A stretch of DNA of 64,000 nt from Paulinella micropora (lineage: Eukaryota; Cercozoa; Imbricatea; Euglyphida): NCBI GenBank assembly GCA_009731375.1, contig BJOX01000142.1, positions 133,254 through 197,253 on the forward strand. The letters are read 5' to 3'. Positions 22,386 to 34,676 of this stretch are shown one piece after another. The notes beneath the pieces were generated by a model. That model had not been told where the DNA came from. It saw only the letters and a list, made by a program, of their open reading frames with translations, and ran no database searches. Position 1 is the stretch's first letter. Every line of letters begins with the position of its first letter. The translations under genes were made by a program, and so were the position numbers.

Positions 22386-23332
22386 CGAAAAATCGCTGTG
22401 CGAAATCGCATTGTGTATTCAAATTACCAAGGACAGGCTTTGTGAATTTACGTGTATTAAGTATACAAACAGATTTAGACATTCTATAGTCCTATACAAA
22501 CTGATTTCTAATCACAAAACATAACTTTCCATTTTTTCATTGCAAAAAAATACCACCAAACACCAAGTAATTTTGTCGTACAGAAGAGGAATTTTATTGA
22601 AAAAATTTGTACAAGTGTTCTTGAACTAGTATCCTATTGAACTATCAAAAGCGAAGACCACCAAAGATACAAGGAGCTACAAATATCAACAACGAAAATA
22701 CAGACACCATTTTTGACATGGGAAATTTCACGACCTCTTCCAAAAATCAACACCGCAAAAATCGGGTCACTGCCGTATAAAAAAGTGAGGGCCGGCTTGA
22801 ACAACATGAATTTTTCATGTCAAAAAAGGGCTTCTATCTCCTTCCGAACCACAAGGTTAAAAAAAAAAGTAAAGCTGTAGATAGCAGGATCACAACTTAA
22901 ATTATTCCCCACACTAGTTTCCAGTAATTTTCATTAACATTTGTCATAGTGCTTTTTTTAAAAAACCTTACTGAAACAGAACTTATTCTCTTTAAATATA
23001 CAGTGTGTAATCAATTCATAACATAATACTAATATTTTTTGTGTGGGGAATAGTTCACTGATGATATCTGTATTAGTAAATTAAAATAAAACAGTATAAA
23101 AAAATCTATTTTAGTTTAAACGCAGATAGGCGCCCCGATTTCACTGCGTTTATTTACATGCTAACTACATATGTTCCTAAATAGGGGGAGCAATGGACAA
23201 TTTATTAATAATAGTATTTAGTCATACCGGCCCACCCAATGACAATTACCTATTTTACCTATATCACTCTAAGTGTAACGGTGAATTCAACGCTTGGCGG
23301 TTTGGGGTGTGGCACTTAGTGACGTCACAGCA
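22386..23332. other. AT-rich stretch, no gene seen
   Basis: There are no coding frames of note and no repeat family I can name. It separates the USP-AlkB segment from the left direct repeat of the Penelope-like element. Confidence 0.5.
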
Positions 23333-23604
23333 AATCTAGCCACTCTACCAGAGCAGTCGTTTTGCGCCATGGCAATGCCGACGAAGAAGTGGGACTTTCT
23401 ACAACGTTGGGTCAGCGGTTCATGAGACTCTATACCTTATGGGTTCTCCTTCTCTTGTTGGTTAGGATAGTCTCCTTTTTCTCGATATTTTTTGTTTTAC
23501 ATCTATTAACATATTTTCAAGTTGTAATTCTACTGGGATGTTTCTCTTCCCTGATATTTTATTGTTTAATCTCACATCATGTTACTGCTTGCTCGTTATT
23601 TCTC

Positions 23605-23696
<92 letters not shown>

Positions 23697-23906
23697 GGAC
23701 ACCGTGATAGCCCAGTGGTCAAGTTTTACCATCTGGGCCCTGTCGCCAGTTCGATTCCCGTCGGTGCCACCAGTATTTTCATTGAACATACCGGTCCGTC
23801 TGGACCAGTATTTTCATTGAACATACCGGTCCGTCTGGAAGTGTTGGAACTGCCCTTGCGGGGGTGTCATTACAGCCTATCGTCAATTCTTCGTACTCCC
23901 CTCACG
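23697..23906 (+). mobile_element. tRNA-derived SINE, copy 1
   Basis: The tRNA-like head has an A box (TGATAGCCCAGTGG) and a B box (AGTTCGATTCCC) and ends in GGTGCCACCA, followed by a unique body. A 38 bp stretch starting CAGTATTTTCATTGAACA is duplicated in tandem. The copy is cut by an N gap and lies in (TTA)n. Confidence 0.85.
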
Positions 23907-23941
23907 NNNNNNNNNNAGTTATTATTATTATTATTTCTATG

Positions 23942-23993
<52 letters not shown>

Positions 23994-24004
23994 GTAAATC
24001 TGCC

Positions 24005-24478
24005 TTGGAGTGTTGACTGTGACATATTTGAGGGAAATCCCGATGAAAAAACCTAGTCACACTTGCTAAACAGAGTTCCAGCCCAATGGCCTCAAGGCGT
24101 TAAACTGTGACGCCAACTCATAACCCTTTGGTGGTAGATGCTGGGGAGGAGGGTCGTTGCGCGCGTAAAAGATCTTAAACTCCGCATATGCTGGTTGATA
24201 GCCCAGGACCCAGCAGACACCAGATTGTTATGGGTGGGGTTTCGAGGCAGCTCTAGCAACCGCGCTTGGTGTATGCACTTGCACATTCGGTGACGTCTTG
24301 CAAGAGGTTGCTGGGACTGCGGAATAACCTCGGCTTAGTGCAGTCTTGCCCTCAGGAGCTCCATCGGTGGCCCCGATCATCAGGCGAGAGACTGACACGG
24401 GGGGGTGGAGGACCTCGAACAAGGGTATTGGAGGCTTATGTCCGTTGAGGATATGCCATTAGCTGCATCAGTACGCCT
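24005..24478. other. Unassigned segment nested in the left direct repeat
   Basis: About 470 bp between (TTA)n and an N gap, absent from the right repeat. No long frame or motif is recognised; it is probably another inserted repeat. Confidence 0.4.
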
Positions 24479-24521
24479 NNNNNNNNNNNNNNNNNNNNNN
24501 NNNNNNNNNNNNNNNNNNNNN

Positions 24522-24558
<37 letters not shown>

Positions 24559-24790
24559 GGACACCGTGATAGCCCAGTGGTCAAGTTCTACCATCTGGGC
24601 CCTGTCGCCAGTTCGATTCCCGTCGGTGCCACCAGTATTTTCATTGAACATACCGGCCCGTCTGGAAGTGTTGGAACTGCCCTTGCGGGGGTGTCATTAC
24701 AGCCTATCGTCAATTCTTCGTACTCCCCTCACGGGTGAGACGATGGAGGCGCATGTGCAGATTTGCATCAGCTATTGACAGAGAAGCACT
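24559..24790 (+). mobile_element. tRNA-derived SINE, copy 2 (full length)
   Basis: Complete unit of about 230 bp: A box, B box, CCACCA, body, and the 3' end GACAGAGAAGCACTATTATC passing into (ATT)n. It serves as the reference for the partial copies. Confidence 0.85.
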
Positions 24791-24794
24791 ATTA

Positions 24795-24877
<83 letters not shown>

Positions 24878-25544
24878 TTATTTTTTCGTTATTATTGTTC
24901 GTCACCGTGATGATCTCGTACCCAACTTATTTTCTATGTTTTTCAAGTTATTATTTCTCCCGTTAACAGTTACTCATCCCTCGTTTCTTTTTTTTTCTTT
25001 TTTTTCACGCGTTTTACGTAATCTTTTTCGACAACTTTTTAAGTAGAACCGGCCGGGCCGGTGTCTGACTTAGTGGAAAAGTTTCAGCTGACGGCATACG
25101 ATTGCCATTTTCTCTACGGTGGTCTCACACCGCAACCGCTTCTTGAAAGCGTGCACAGCAATTCTCGCAACGCAAAAGGCAAACGATTGTCTTCTAGCAA
25201 GAAAGGGAGCGAGGGTCGAACGATCGGTCCTTTGATCTTTCACGTCTTCTGAGTAAACATTTGGTTATTAAATAATGTGATAGGGGCCTGCACGCTGATC
25301 AGCGAACCAAGCCAGGTAAATAGTTTCACTAGCTCGTTCTCGTTTCTCAAAACTCATTCTCGACTTGTTGCGGTACAGAAACCGACAACATGACTGACAC
25401 CAACAAGAACCACGAGCGAAGAAGTAACCAACGAAGCCTATCCCCCCATCAAAATAGGTACCCAACGATGGCTGCCTGCCTGTCTCGACGAAGTCTGCCA
25501 AACCGTCTTCCCTCTCTTATTGTCTCTTTGACCCAGGGGAAGAG

Positions 25545-26165
25545 ATGGTGATCGACGCGACCAGCCACGACGAGAAACCGACCGGCGTACCCACCAGCAA
25601 CGCCACACTTCGCCTCCATCAAGTCGAAGATATCAGTCTCCACCCCCAAGAACAGACAAGAAGAACCCAGAACTCTCCTGGGAACCCTCCGATGGATATT
25701 CCACTTGGAGGTCCCCCCCGTCGTTCAACTTCCATTACCCCACCAGGTGCCAAGCATGGTGCCCGAGGAAGAAAATACCAGGTACGAAGCGAAGATAGAT
25801 GGAGTGAGCAGAGTTCATCTACCGCAGCACGTACGGGAGAAAAGTTTGCTTGGGACGGCCCTAACGAACTCGCAATGGTCGCTTCGACTATGTTCTACCA
25901 AATCCCTCTTAGTAAGTGCTCTTTCGTCAAAGGTAATTATATGACTGCGAAAGAGAGAAACCAGTACGAAACGTTCTACAAACAGGTATTGAACAATGGC
26001 CCCGTCACTATTCTCATATCTGGTGGTCCCCACGACCAAATCATGAAACTGTTCCGAGAGTGCCTCCGAGGAGACAACTACGGGGAATATCGTCAGTTCG
26101 TGGATAACCTATATCGCGATAACCATCAGCTCAATTACAACTCTGACCCCCTGCGTCGCATCTAG
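25545..26165 (+). CDS. Penelope-like element, upstream ORF
   Basis: 206 residues starting MVIDATSHDEKPTG. The first half is polar and proline-rich. The second half contains LAMVASTMFYQIPLSKCSFV and an arginine/tyrosine-rich end; I recognise no domain. A related frame continues at 26228-26623 in another phase, with SSYLYDTLEAAPANAYIP, so the two may once have been one protein. It begins 270 bp inside the left direct repeat, where a leader would be expected. Confidence 0.45.
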   Translation: MVIDATSHDEKPTGVPTSNATLRLHQVEDISLHPQEQTRRTQNSPGNPPMDIPLGGPPRRSTSITPPGAKHGARGRKYQVRSEDRWSEQSSSTAARTGEKFAWDGPNELAMVASTMFYQIPLSKCSFVKGNYMTAKERNQYETFYKQVLNNGPVTILISGGPHDQIMKLFRECLRGDNYGEYRQFVDNLYRDNHQLNYNSDPLRRI

Positions 26166-26227
26166 CTGCTGCGATCTCGGGCGATCTCTACTGGTCTACT
26201 CGTTCCTTCCTGATCGAGGTCTATCGA

Positions 26228-26623
26228 ATGCAGAAAGAAGCAGCGTACCTAGGGACGACTTTCCTCACAGGCGAGGATTTTCCTCAGTGTTGTTTCGCCT
26301 CGGCAGTCTCTTCCTACTTGTACGATACTCTCGAAGCAGCTCCGGCAAATGCGTACATCCCTACCCCCGCTATTCGCCACGCAGTGCACAAAGTGTTCAA
26401 GATCGTCATAGGCTACCACCGCGCAACGTACAAAGCTAACAACGCAGTCTTGACTAATTTTCGACAAGTCCCTCAGAAGGTTCGCCCCGGTGGTAACCCC
26501 GGATCAGGTGTTCCACAACGATCCTTTTCCCCAACACCAGCTGGTCCTTCCCCACTCTTCGGTAGCTTCGATGATGCCACGTTATCCGGCAAGGAGGCGA
26601 AGGCTACCCCCAACAGAACCTAA
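26228..26623 (+). CDS. Penelope-like element, unrecognised ORF segment
   Basis: 131 residues, frame +2 relative to the preceding ORF. It starts MQKEAAYLGTTFLTGEDF and ends in a proline/serine-rich tail. Coding-like composition matches the neighbours, but no family is recognised. It probably continues the 25545-26165 product after a frameshift. Confidence 0.4.
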   Translation: MQKEAAYLGTTFLTGEDFPQCCFASAVSSYLYDTLEAAPANAYIPTPAIRHAVHKVFKIVIGYHRATYKANNAVLTNFRQVPQKVRPGGNPGSGVPQRSFSPTPAGPSPLFGSFDDATLSGKEAKATPNRT

Positions 26624-26747
26624 CTAAGCGTGCCCGTAGTCATACCCGACACCGCCCCTTTCTAGTTTTCAAAATGCGACAGTCTTCACAGAAGAAGCTA
26701 GACCGTCAAAACAACTAAAGTTTTCCGATCCCTTAACTACTACCACG

Positions 26748-27429
26748 TTGCCCGCTCGCTCGAACTCGTCATCAAGCTCTTCGAGCTCGTCTATCTCGTC
26801 CAGTCTTTCACACTCGTCTGGCACTGAGTCCGAGTCAATGACGCCCCTACCAGAAGGATCAAAGCCAACTGACAATGCGTCAAAGTTCGAGATGGGCAAC
26901 TTGGCCCAACAAGGCGCTCCGTCAACTCTATCGAGCCTATTCCCCGCAGATGGCAGAAGTCAAGCAGATGATCGCAAAGGCGGTTGCCCTGTCAAGAAAG
27001 GCAGTTAACGAGATCGACTCCATCCCCTCCGACGCAACTCGTACCAACACAAACCTGCCCATAGCAGAGAACCCCCTGGCACAGTATGCGGATTCCCTGT
27101 CTCTCTCCGTTCCCCCTCTGCCTCTCCCGACTTCTACAAGCTCGTCAGTATCCCCACTTGTGCAGCCTGTACAACCAAACCCGGCGTCCTCTCAGCCGTG
27201 GGCGTCACCGTCTTCGTCTTCAAGCAGCTCAAACGCACGAGGTAGATCTTCCAGTCTGCCCACTATGCCAATGAAAGACAATACTCAGTCAAGATCTCGC
27301 CGTACACGAGTACGGATATTCCGACCACCAAAACAAACCCCAGACGAAGAAGCTGAATTAATGACGAATGCATACTTTAATCTTTTACTGATGCACTGTA
27401 CGAAGTTGGATGCTAATAGTATTAACTAA
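26748..27429 (+). CDS. Serine/proline-rich low-complexity region of the retroelement
   Basis: Two overlapping frames (26748-27008 and 26875-27429). They contain polyserine stretches, then MAEVKQMIAKAVALSRKAVN, then a long S/P/Q-rich linker with basic patches (SRSRRTRVRIFRPP). It may be a nucleic-acid-binding linker; nothing is recognised. Confidence 0.35.
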
Positions 27430-28990
27430 CTCTGCGATCGACGAGTTCATAGCGTGCTCCGGATCCACTATCGATCTATGCGACTTTACTACCCCGTTTT
27501 TTGCTTTTTTGTTTTTTGTTGTTTTTGTCTATATTCCTTTGCCCCAGTGCTGTGACCACGAGGTCAGCACGCCCCAATACATCTTCCCTATCTCTCCTAC
27601 ATCTACAACAGGACCGAACGATGTTAAAGGCAACGATGCCTCCCTTACTGTCGCCACTCGCTCCCCCGAAAATTCAGCTACAACTACCAAGAGTACCCCA
27701 CCGAAGCAAATTCTGATTCCGGAACCCGAAGGTGAGGAACGTGATGCGAATGATCAACGCCAAGGGACGGAACCACCTCTCTCTAACCCCCCCAACAGCA
27801 AGCAACCCCCTGCTCCGACCCCGACTTCAACTCGTTCCCGTCGTAGCAAAAAGAAGGATGCCCCATCCGACGTCGATTAGGAAAAAGCGGCGGCATGGCT
27901 TCGGATCTCGCAGGCGATTGATGCGTGCAATCATCTACTACGAGTTTTGGTCCAAACCAATATAGCTCATATAAACCGATATCCTACACACGCTTTCCAT
28001 ATCAAACAAGCAATAAGAGCTTCACACAAAGCCATTGTTTCCGCCAAAAAGACTTCAACCAACACCCGGCACCGAATCCTGTGGAGTCGATTCTCCCCCC
28101 TTATGCGAGCTCATTTTTTCATTTCTGTCATTGATGCCCTCGTCAACTGTACCCCGCTGCTTAGAAAGATTCGTACCCTTCTACCATGGATCTCATCATT
28201 CTCTCCCGTTCTCGATCCGTATACCTATCTCGATCGACAACAACAACACGGAGAACAAGTATCAGTTGTCTACTATATTTTCTCCCACAAAACTAAACTT
28301 GACTATGTTGGCGAATCCACGAGATGGCTGACCCGCACTAAAGACAAGTTCAGATCAATTCGACGCTCTGACGTCAACTACCGTCAGAAGGTTACCCGAC
28401 TTGGTCGCTTGGGAGGCAGTATCGGTTTCCACCAATTCATCTCTTTACCAATAGCAATTATTCGACAAGTCCCGCGACTTATCTCTGCCGAAGAAGAGAC
28501 TACCATCCGCTCTCAAAGACTCGCACTAGAACAACAATTTATCGCTCTTCTCCTCCCAAGGATGAATGTCCGACGGAAGGTCTACCCTCGCATGCGCACG
28601 TTCCACTTTCCAGCTTCCTTCACCTTGCGGACCCGTGACTTCGTGAGCACACGCGCACGAGCTCGACAAACTATGTGCCCTTGCCGCGAACCCGGCTGTG
28701 ATCATCCAATATCATTGCGTGGAACTACCCACCATTATCGAATTGCCTCCATTGCCATATGGATCTCGCACTCTGCACCTTCTTCAGTTTACGCTAAGCT
28801 ATCCCAATTACTTGACGATTCTGAACACCGCGAACTCATTACAGTCCACAAATATGGACGTCGAACTGGGATAGACGATTGGAATCAACTACAGCGTCTA
28901 TATGGCCGCTCCAAGATTTACGAACTCGGTCAATCGGATACACGTAACACCCCATACGTTGCCGGTCATCAGCAGCCCGGTCCCTACTGA
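27410..28990 (+). pseudogene. GIY-YIG endonuclease domain of a Penelope-like element
   Basis: One frame with a single TAG at 27878-27880. After a polar linker, the nuclease domain reads VVYYIFSHKTKLDYVGES with W-L-T-R following, the GIY-YIG hallmark as YYI...YVG, and a later LISAEEETTIRSQRLALEQQ carrying the expected glutamate. A CPCREPGCDHP cluster may bind zinc, and a tail follows. The domain lies upstream of the reverse transcriptase, as in the PLE groups with an N-terminal endonuclease. A frame change between 28990 and 29155 separates it from the RT. Confidence 0.65.
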
Positions 28991-29154
28991 GGAGATTCTT
29001 CGGCACTTTTCTGATCCGATTCGATAACACTGCCTCCTACCTCGATCATACGATACCCATAGAGAAAATTGCCAATCATCCCAATTCATGGGCACCTCAG
29101 ATGCGATGAGCCACAGTTGCCCAAGCAATCAACGTTTGGTCCCAAGTTAGCACT

Positions 29155-30014
29155 ATGCCCCCCGGGTGTACCAAAGCTTACGTCATGCGGGTAGTCCGTT
29201 CGAACCTTCGACGATATCCCCAAATACTACGAGACTCCAATTACACTATTTCGCCTTCCGTCGGCGGGGGAATGACCAAGACGTATACTTGCGCCTTACC
29301 GTCGATTCTGCTTGAAATATATAAGCCATGCCACGGAGTCAAGAAGTTTCTCTTACCGATCACAAAGGTCGCTCACCGGAAACCACCAACGGTGGCGGGT
29401 ATTCTTCTTAATCACGTAAAGCATACTTCGAAGTTTGTGTTCTCGAGGGTCGGACCGAGACCACCAAAATGCACATGCCAACCATGACAACATTTGGTTT
29501 CCACCCCCCACTTCTCTGCTCGACTAGCCGACATGCCGGGTCTCCCCGGGGCTGTCGCACAACTGAGCAGCGCATGGTCACCTGTGCCTACGAAGGCCAG
29601 CATCGAAATGATCGTATATAAGGCTTTCCTTAGCTTTCTTGCGGGTATGGATAGGGTCCTCGGCATCAAGCATGAAAAAGACCCCATCAACGAACGACCA
29701 CCGCGCCCGCCTCGAAGTACTGCCGAGCTCCTCCGCTCCCACCGTCTTGCTCTCCGATCCCGCCTCCAATTCGCCGGAGCAACGAATAGCGAGATTGACT
29801 ATCTTTTCCGATCCGTTCAACAGGCTATCACCAACCAACACAGCCATAAAGAGGGGGATATCACGATGGATCGACTGTTTCTATGCCGCGATCAGCTAAA
29901 ACTACTAGTAGTTCAATCGCTGGATAAAAATGGTAACACTTTATGGGTGGAGTGTCCGATACTAACGTACCAACGGATGAGAAAGGAGGTGGTCGATTCC
30001 CGTGCGTTTGCGAG
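29155..30014 (+). pseudogene. Penelope-like reverse transcriptase, N-terminal part
   Basis: One frame with a TGA at 29485-29487. It contains VGPRPPKCTC, a CxC motif of the kind found before the RT core in Penelope-like elements, then a helical region. The frame is interrupted at 30014 by the Polinton. It resumes in the same phase at 51474 when one copy of the 6 bp target duplication is discounted. The conserved catalytic motifs are all in the right part. Confidence 0.65.
30009..30014. repeat. Target-site duplication TGCGAG, left copy
   Basis: Identical to 51468-51473. Polintons characteristically make 6 bp duplications. Confidence 0.9.
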
Positions 30015-30344
30015 AGTAGATGATACAGAAAATCTCGGCGAGAATTTTATGTCTAAAATTCACGCCTTATTTTCTGTTTTGGCGCTTCCTATTGATAGTT
30101 TGAGAAATCAATACTAAGCGTCAAAACAGCAAAATAACAAAATCAAAAATTTCAATCAATACGAAGAAACAAAATGAAGAAATCTCTCTTACTCTTAATT
30201 TCGCTTTTAAATAAAAATAGAAGTCAAGCAAATTTTTTTTCCGCTTTACTTTTACTTTTAAATAAAAACAAAATCAATACCAACAAACTTTGTTGATTTG
30301 TTGTTAAATCAACAATACCCCCAAAAAGCCCTCCACAGAGCACT
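30015..30344 (+). repeat. Polinton terminal inverted repeat, left
   Basis: Matches the reverse complement of 51139-51467 with only about six differences. It ends at CACAGAGCACT, where the two ends diverge. Confidence 0.93.
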
Positions 30345-30406
30345 AAGGAAAACATATGACATATTTTTATTTATCATTTAAAGAATTACAAGTGTCATAA
30401 TATAGA

Positions 30407-30863
30407 ATGACTGAGAGAACAATCAGAAAAGTTTCAAAAGGCGGAATATGTATTCAAAAAAAATGAAATCGTTATAAGGTGGCGAGAAAATGGCGAACAA
30501 AAAAGAAAAATAATTTACATTGGAAAAAAGAGAACAAAAGAAGAAGCCGAAAGATTAGCAAGAGAATTTTATGAAAAGGAAATATTGGCAAGATGTGAAG
30601 AAGATAATAAGAACACTGATTATAAACAATTGTCTAAACAAAAGCAAATTAATTTCAGAAAAGAAAGAAGCAAACAAACATATACCTGTGTCTGTGGTAA
30701 AACAATAGGTATATATAGTAAATACACACACGAGAAAAGTCAATCACATAGAGACTTCTTCGCAGAAAAGCAAGATGTTATAATAAATGGTTATCCTTGT
30801 ACTATGGTAATTAGAAGAAACGATGATATAGAAAGATATTATAAAAAACACCAAAATAATTAA
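30407..30863 (+). pseudogene. Zinc-finger protein with N-terminal basic domain
   Basis: Starts MTERTIRKVSKGG at 30407. A frame change in an 8-A run at 30456-30463 leads to VIRWRENGEQKRKIIYIGKK, matching the domain in the left element's gene at 13907-14370. It is followed by a finger, TYTCVCGKT...YTHEKSQSH (CxC...H-x5-H). It is the first gene inside the terminal repeat, and its homologue is the terminal gene of the left element. A homopolymer shift could be natural or a sequencing error. Binding to the element ends is a possible role, by position only. Confidence 0.6.
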
Positions 30864-30906
30864 TTTTTATTTAAAGAGTAAAATTATATTACTAATAATA
30901 TATACC

Positions 30907-31092
30907 ATGGGAAGACATAAGAAATATCTCACACCAGAAGAAAAGAGAAAGGCTAACTCCGAAAAGGCTCTTGCATATTATAAGAGAAATAAGGATGAAA
31001 TCAATCAAAAGAGGAAGGAGCAATTAAAAGAACGAAATAGAAAACTTGAGGAATATGAAGAAATAAAGGCGAAAGAGACGGCGAGAGAATAA
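30907..31092 (+). CDS. Small basic coiled-coil protein
   Basis: 61 residues, MGRHKKYLTPEEKRKANSEK onward, strongly charged and predicted helical throughout. The ATG sits after an AT-rich spacer. No homologue recognised; possibly DNA-binding. Confidence 0.5.
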   Translation: MGRHKKYLTPEEKRKANSEKALAYYKRNKDEINQKRKEQLKERNRKLEEYEEIKAKETARE

Positions 31093-31220
31093 AATAAAAA
31101 ACAAAACAAAAACAGAAAATTATTTTTTATATTAAATATAAATGAATTTCATGTTAAGGGTAAGACAATTTATATTTATGAAAAGCGGTAAAACAATTTA
31201 ATATTTTTCTAATATTTTAT

Positions 31221-34149
31221 ATGCCCATTAATATAATGCCACCACCATTACCACCAAGACCAACAAAGAAAAATGTAGAACTCTTAAAGTCTAAGGCGAA
31301 TTTAAGGGAAACAAAGACACGGGAGACTAAACAGAGGGAATATAAGGTTGTTGAACTAAAACCGATAAAGCACAGAGGGATGAACGGCTATACATACCCA
31401 TTCAGAGACCTTGATATTAACTTCTATGATATGGATGCGATTGAACTAACAATTATGAGAGCAGTAAAGGATGCGAAAAGTAAAGGTATGACAGGAGAAG
31501 CGAGCCTTCATGTTAAGTTTGGCTATATAACAAATGCTGATAATAGTAAGTTTTTCAAATGGAAAACTTTTAATGCGGTTAAGTTGAAAGATATAGACGA
31601 TTTATTTCGTGCTATATATGTATATAATGAAGAAAATCTTGAAGCCAGTGCTAACGGATATGACCGAATTATTCAATATATGAATGTTGAAATTATCCAA
31701 GAGGACGGGGGCGGATGTAATGACTCAGGAAAAGATNNNNNNNNNNAACAGGAAGTGATAAGAAACATAAAACAACAGAAGGAATTCATATTAACCCACG
31801 AAGCAAAGATAATAACTGCTTTTTCTATGTCTTCAAGGATATATTGAATTTACCAATGAAAGGAAAATCAAAACTGAATAAAAAAGTATGTAATGATATC
31901 AGAAAGGAGTTTAATCTTGAACCCAATTCATACATACCTTTTTCAGTTGGATTTGAAATATTGAAAAAGTATTGTATTGAAGGAAAATATTTTGAAATGA
32001 CAGACTCATCTTCAAAACAAACATTTAAAAACTTTACAGACCCTTAATTACTGCGGATGTGCTTTGTTATTTAGCAAAAGGACATTACTTAGGTTTTGTA
32101 AAAAGAAATAAAAATAAGTGTCCTAATTGTTTCACTGAATATTATAATAAACACACTTGTAATAATAAAAGGGTTTCATATGCGAAAGCAAAACTCAGAC
32201 AAAAAGATAAACAGGTAAGGTCATTATTAACTTCCTTCAAAGAAATGAAGTATGACAATCAGGACGAATTATTTCATTATGACCTTGAAACATTTACGAA
32301 CACATATGAATGACACACTCCTTATATCGCTGGCTACACAATCGCTGATATCGATTTTGAATATGTAGCGGGTGATAATTGTATATCTGAACTTCTTGAT
32401 ATAATTCTTGAATATGCTGAAAATTAAAGGAGCGAAATCCTAAAGCTACATTATATGTTAATGCCTTTAATGGTAGTGAATTTGACCACTACTTCCTTCA
32501 AAAAGAATTTATCAAAAGAAAGATGAAAGACACACCATTAATAAATAATGGAGCTATTATTTCTATGGAATACAAGAACATTAAATTCTGGGATATGTGT
32601 AAGCACACAGAGGGAAGCCTAAAAAAGAACCTTGAAACATTAGGCTGTAATGTATTGAAAGGAGACTTTGACCATAGCAAGGGGAAAATATGGGAAGAGA
32701 TGGATAAAGAATGTTTGACATACTTAGAGAAAGATGTCATGGGACTTAAAGAACTTCACGACACACTAAATAAGCAGACATTTGAGAAACATAAAACAAA
32801 CCTAACCGCTTTTATCTCTACTTCTTCATTAACATTCAATCTATGGAAAAAGAAGATAGACGGAAAGTATGTGATAAAACTACCTAATTTAAAACAGGAG
32901 AAGGATTTCAGAAGAGCGGCATATGGAGCGAGGACTTATCCAAGCAAAAGAAGATTTATCTCTAAGCAATATGAAAAATATAAAAGAGGCGAAATAAGTT
33001 TTGATGAGATTGTTGATTATCTTATTGATGCTGATGTCGTCACTCTATCCGACGGCTATGTTAGAATTATTTATGACGGGTGAAATCAAGGAGTGCGAAG
33101 GTGAAATGAAAGGAAAAATGGGAATATATAATGTTGATTATGTATGTCCTAAAACTTTACTTCATCCGCGAGTGCCATACAGAGATAGCAAAGGTTGTTT
33201 GAAGTGGGAGTTAAGAGATATGAATGACCAATGGCTGACTTCTATTGATATTGAAGATATGATTAATTTGGGTTATCAAGTAAAAATTAATCGTGGCTAT
33301 TACACGGAAGAAGCAGAACCAGTATTCAAAGATTATATATTGGACTTATTCAAGAAGAAGCAAAACTCAAAGAAAGGAACTCCACAATATTTATTGGCTA
33401 AGTTGTTTATGAATGCTTTATACGGCAAAACCATCCAGAGACCGATAAACACAATAAGCAAATATATATATAAAAATCCTGAATATTGGAAGTTTTGGTA
33501 TGAGAATGTTATAACGGATATTGAAAAATTCAATGATGAACTTTGGCTTATATCAGGTATTCCACAAGACGAACAAGAAAAAATTACAAAACCCACTCAC
33601 TACGGGGCATTTATCCTAGCATACAGCCGACGGATTATGTATAAGTATATGACAGAGGCTAATCCAGACAACAACACCGACAATGACTATTATTATACCG
33701 ATACAGACAGCATTCAATCACATGTGAATAACATTGAAAGAATTAAAAAGTTTGGTGATAAAAATATCGGTGGCATGGACGACGACCTCGGGAAGAATTG
33801 TAAAATAATAAAAGGTTTATGGATAGCACCTAAGTTATATATGTTGGAGTATGTAGAGAAGGATGATAAGGAAACACACTTCCATTTCAGAGGTAAAGGC
33901 TTAGACTTAAAGAAATTAAATTCCGCTTCATATGAATTAATGGACAAGGGTGAAAGCCTAACAAACACAAGAGACTTCATAATGAAGAAGATACATACCA
34001 CCAGAAACAGCAAACAACAACATATTGAACACTTTAGCATACAACACCAAAAGAACGTCATAAAAGTAGTTAATAAATCAAAATGGTGCGGACGTAAATT
34101 ATACACAGATAACGATAGTATCCCTTACGGATTTCAAATGATATTTTAG
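31221..34149 (+). pseudogene. Family B DNA polymerase, divergent protein-primed type
   Basis: About 970 codons in at least five pieces with a 10-N gap at 31737. The N-terminal region is proline-rich, then has NNCFFYVFKDILNL and a CPNCF...HTC zinc motif. Exonuclease motifs: HYDLET (near 32280), AFNGSEFDHYF (near 32470), YLEKDVMGL (near 32725). Polymerase motifs: LYPTAM (near 33050, where a frameshift cuts motif A), LFMNALYGKTI (near 33415) and YYTDTDSI (33694-33711). Breaks: a TGA at 32311-32313, shifts near 32045, 32430 and 33045. The motif spacing and the NALYGKTIQRP form differ clearly from the left element's polymerase and look nearer to those of linear plasmids. The stop codon lies inside a hairpin stem. 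Confidence 0.82.
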
Positions 34150-34306
34150 AATTGCGCTCCCAATCTCAAATATATTTGAGATATCCCGCTTATTCTAAAA
34201 AATCGTTTTTTATCAATATCTCAAACATGTTTGAGATTATCGGGAATGAGCGTTATGTTGAATTTTCATTCAAAATTCAACATTGGATGAAAGTGTAGTT
34301 GATAAA
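34140..34306. promoter_or_regulatory. Nested hairpin module 1
   Basis: Outer stem TTTTAGAAT...ATTCTAAAA (34144-34200) encloses the palindrome ATCTCAAATATATTTGAGAT. A second palindrome, ATCTCAAACATGTTTGAGAT (34218-34237), follows, then GTTGATAAATATC. It lies between the PolB stop and the next ATG (34357). Confidence 0.7.
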
Positions 34307-34356
34307 TATCAATTAATTAATTTCTTTTCTATAAAGTATATACCCTATACTATACT

Positions 34357-34644
34357 ATGACCACCCTCACCAGACTATGTGAAAAGTTTGAGAAACTCTC
34401 TATTGAAAATAAAAAAGAAACATTTTCTCTTACCGATGTTAAAAAGATAATTACTGACGAAATCCAAATGATTGAAAATGCACGGGCAGGCGAGCCAAGG
34501 GATATTTTTCCATTTGGGAAGTATCGCGGGAAGAAGGTTCAAGATATCGCGCTTATTGATAAGCCATATCTTGAATGGGTTATGAAACAGCCGTGATTTG
34601 AGAAATTTACAGACATTAAAAGTGAAGTAAAAAAATATATTTGA
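34357..34644 (+). pseudogene. ExoX-C domain protein, paralogue 1
   Basis: MTTLTRLCEKFEKLS start, then FPFGKYRGKKVQDIALIDKP and YLEWVMKQ, closely matching 9533-9808. A TGA at 34594-34596 stands where the left copy has tryptophan; the frame continues to a stop at 34642-34644. Function unknown, as for the left copy. Confidence 0.65.
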
Positions 34645-34676
34645 CAAAAATTATTTTGTGGTATATATTATATAAG

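Larger units (their letters stand above)
23333..25276 (+). repeat. Left direct repeat (pLTR-like) with nested SINEs
   Basis: The first part (23333-23600, AATCTAGCCACTCTACCAGA onward) and last part (about 24877-25276, with AACCGGCCGGGCCGGTGTC) match the right repeat nearly base for base. In the right copy only a (TTA)n tract separates them. Here about 1.1 kb of SINE and other DNA sits inside the (TTA)n. Confidence 0.8.

Noticed and set aside
27947-28990. Homing endonuclease of the left-element type
   Set aside because: It has a GIY-YIG domain but lacks the CEHG repeats, and it lies in the retroelement directly upstream of the RT.
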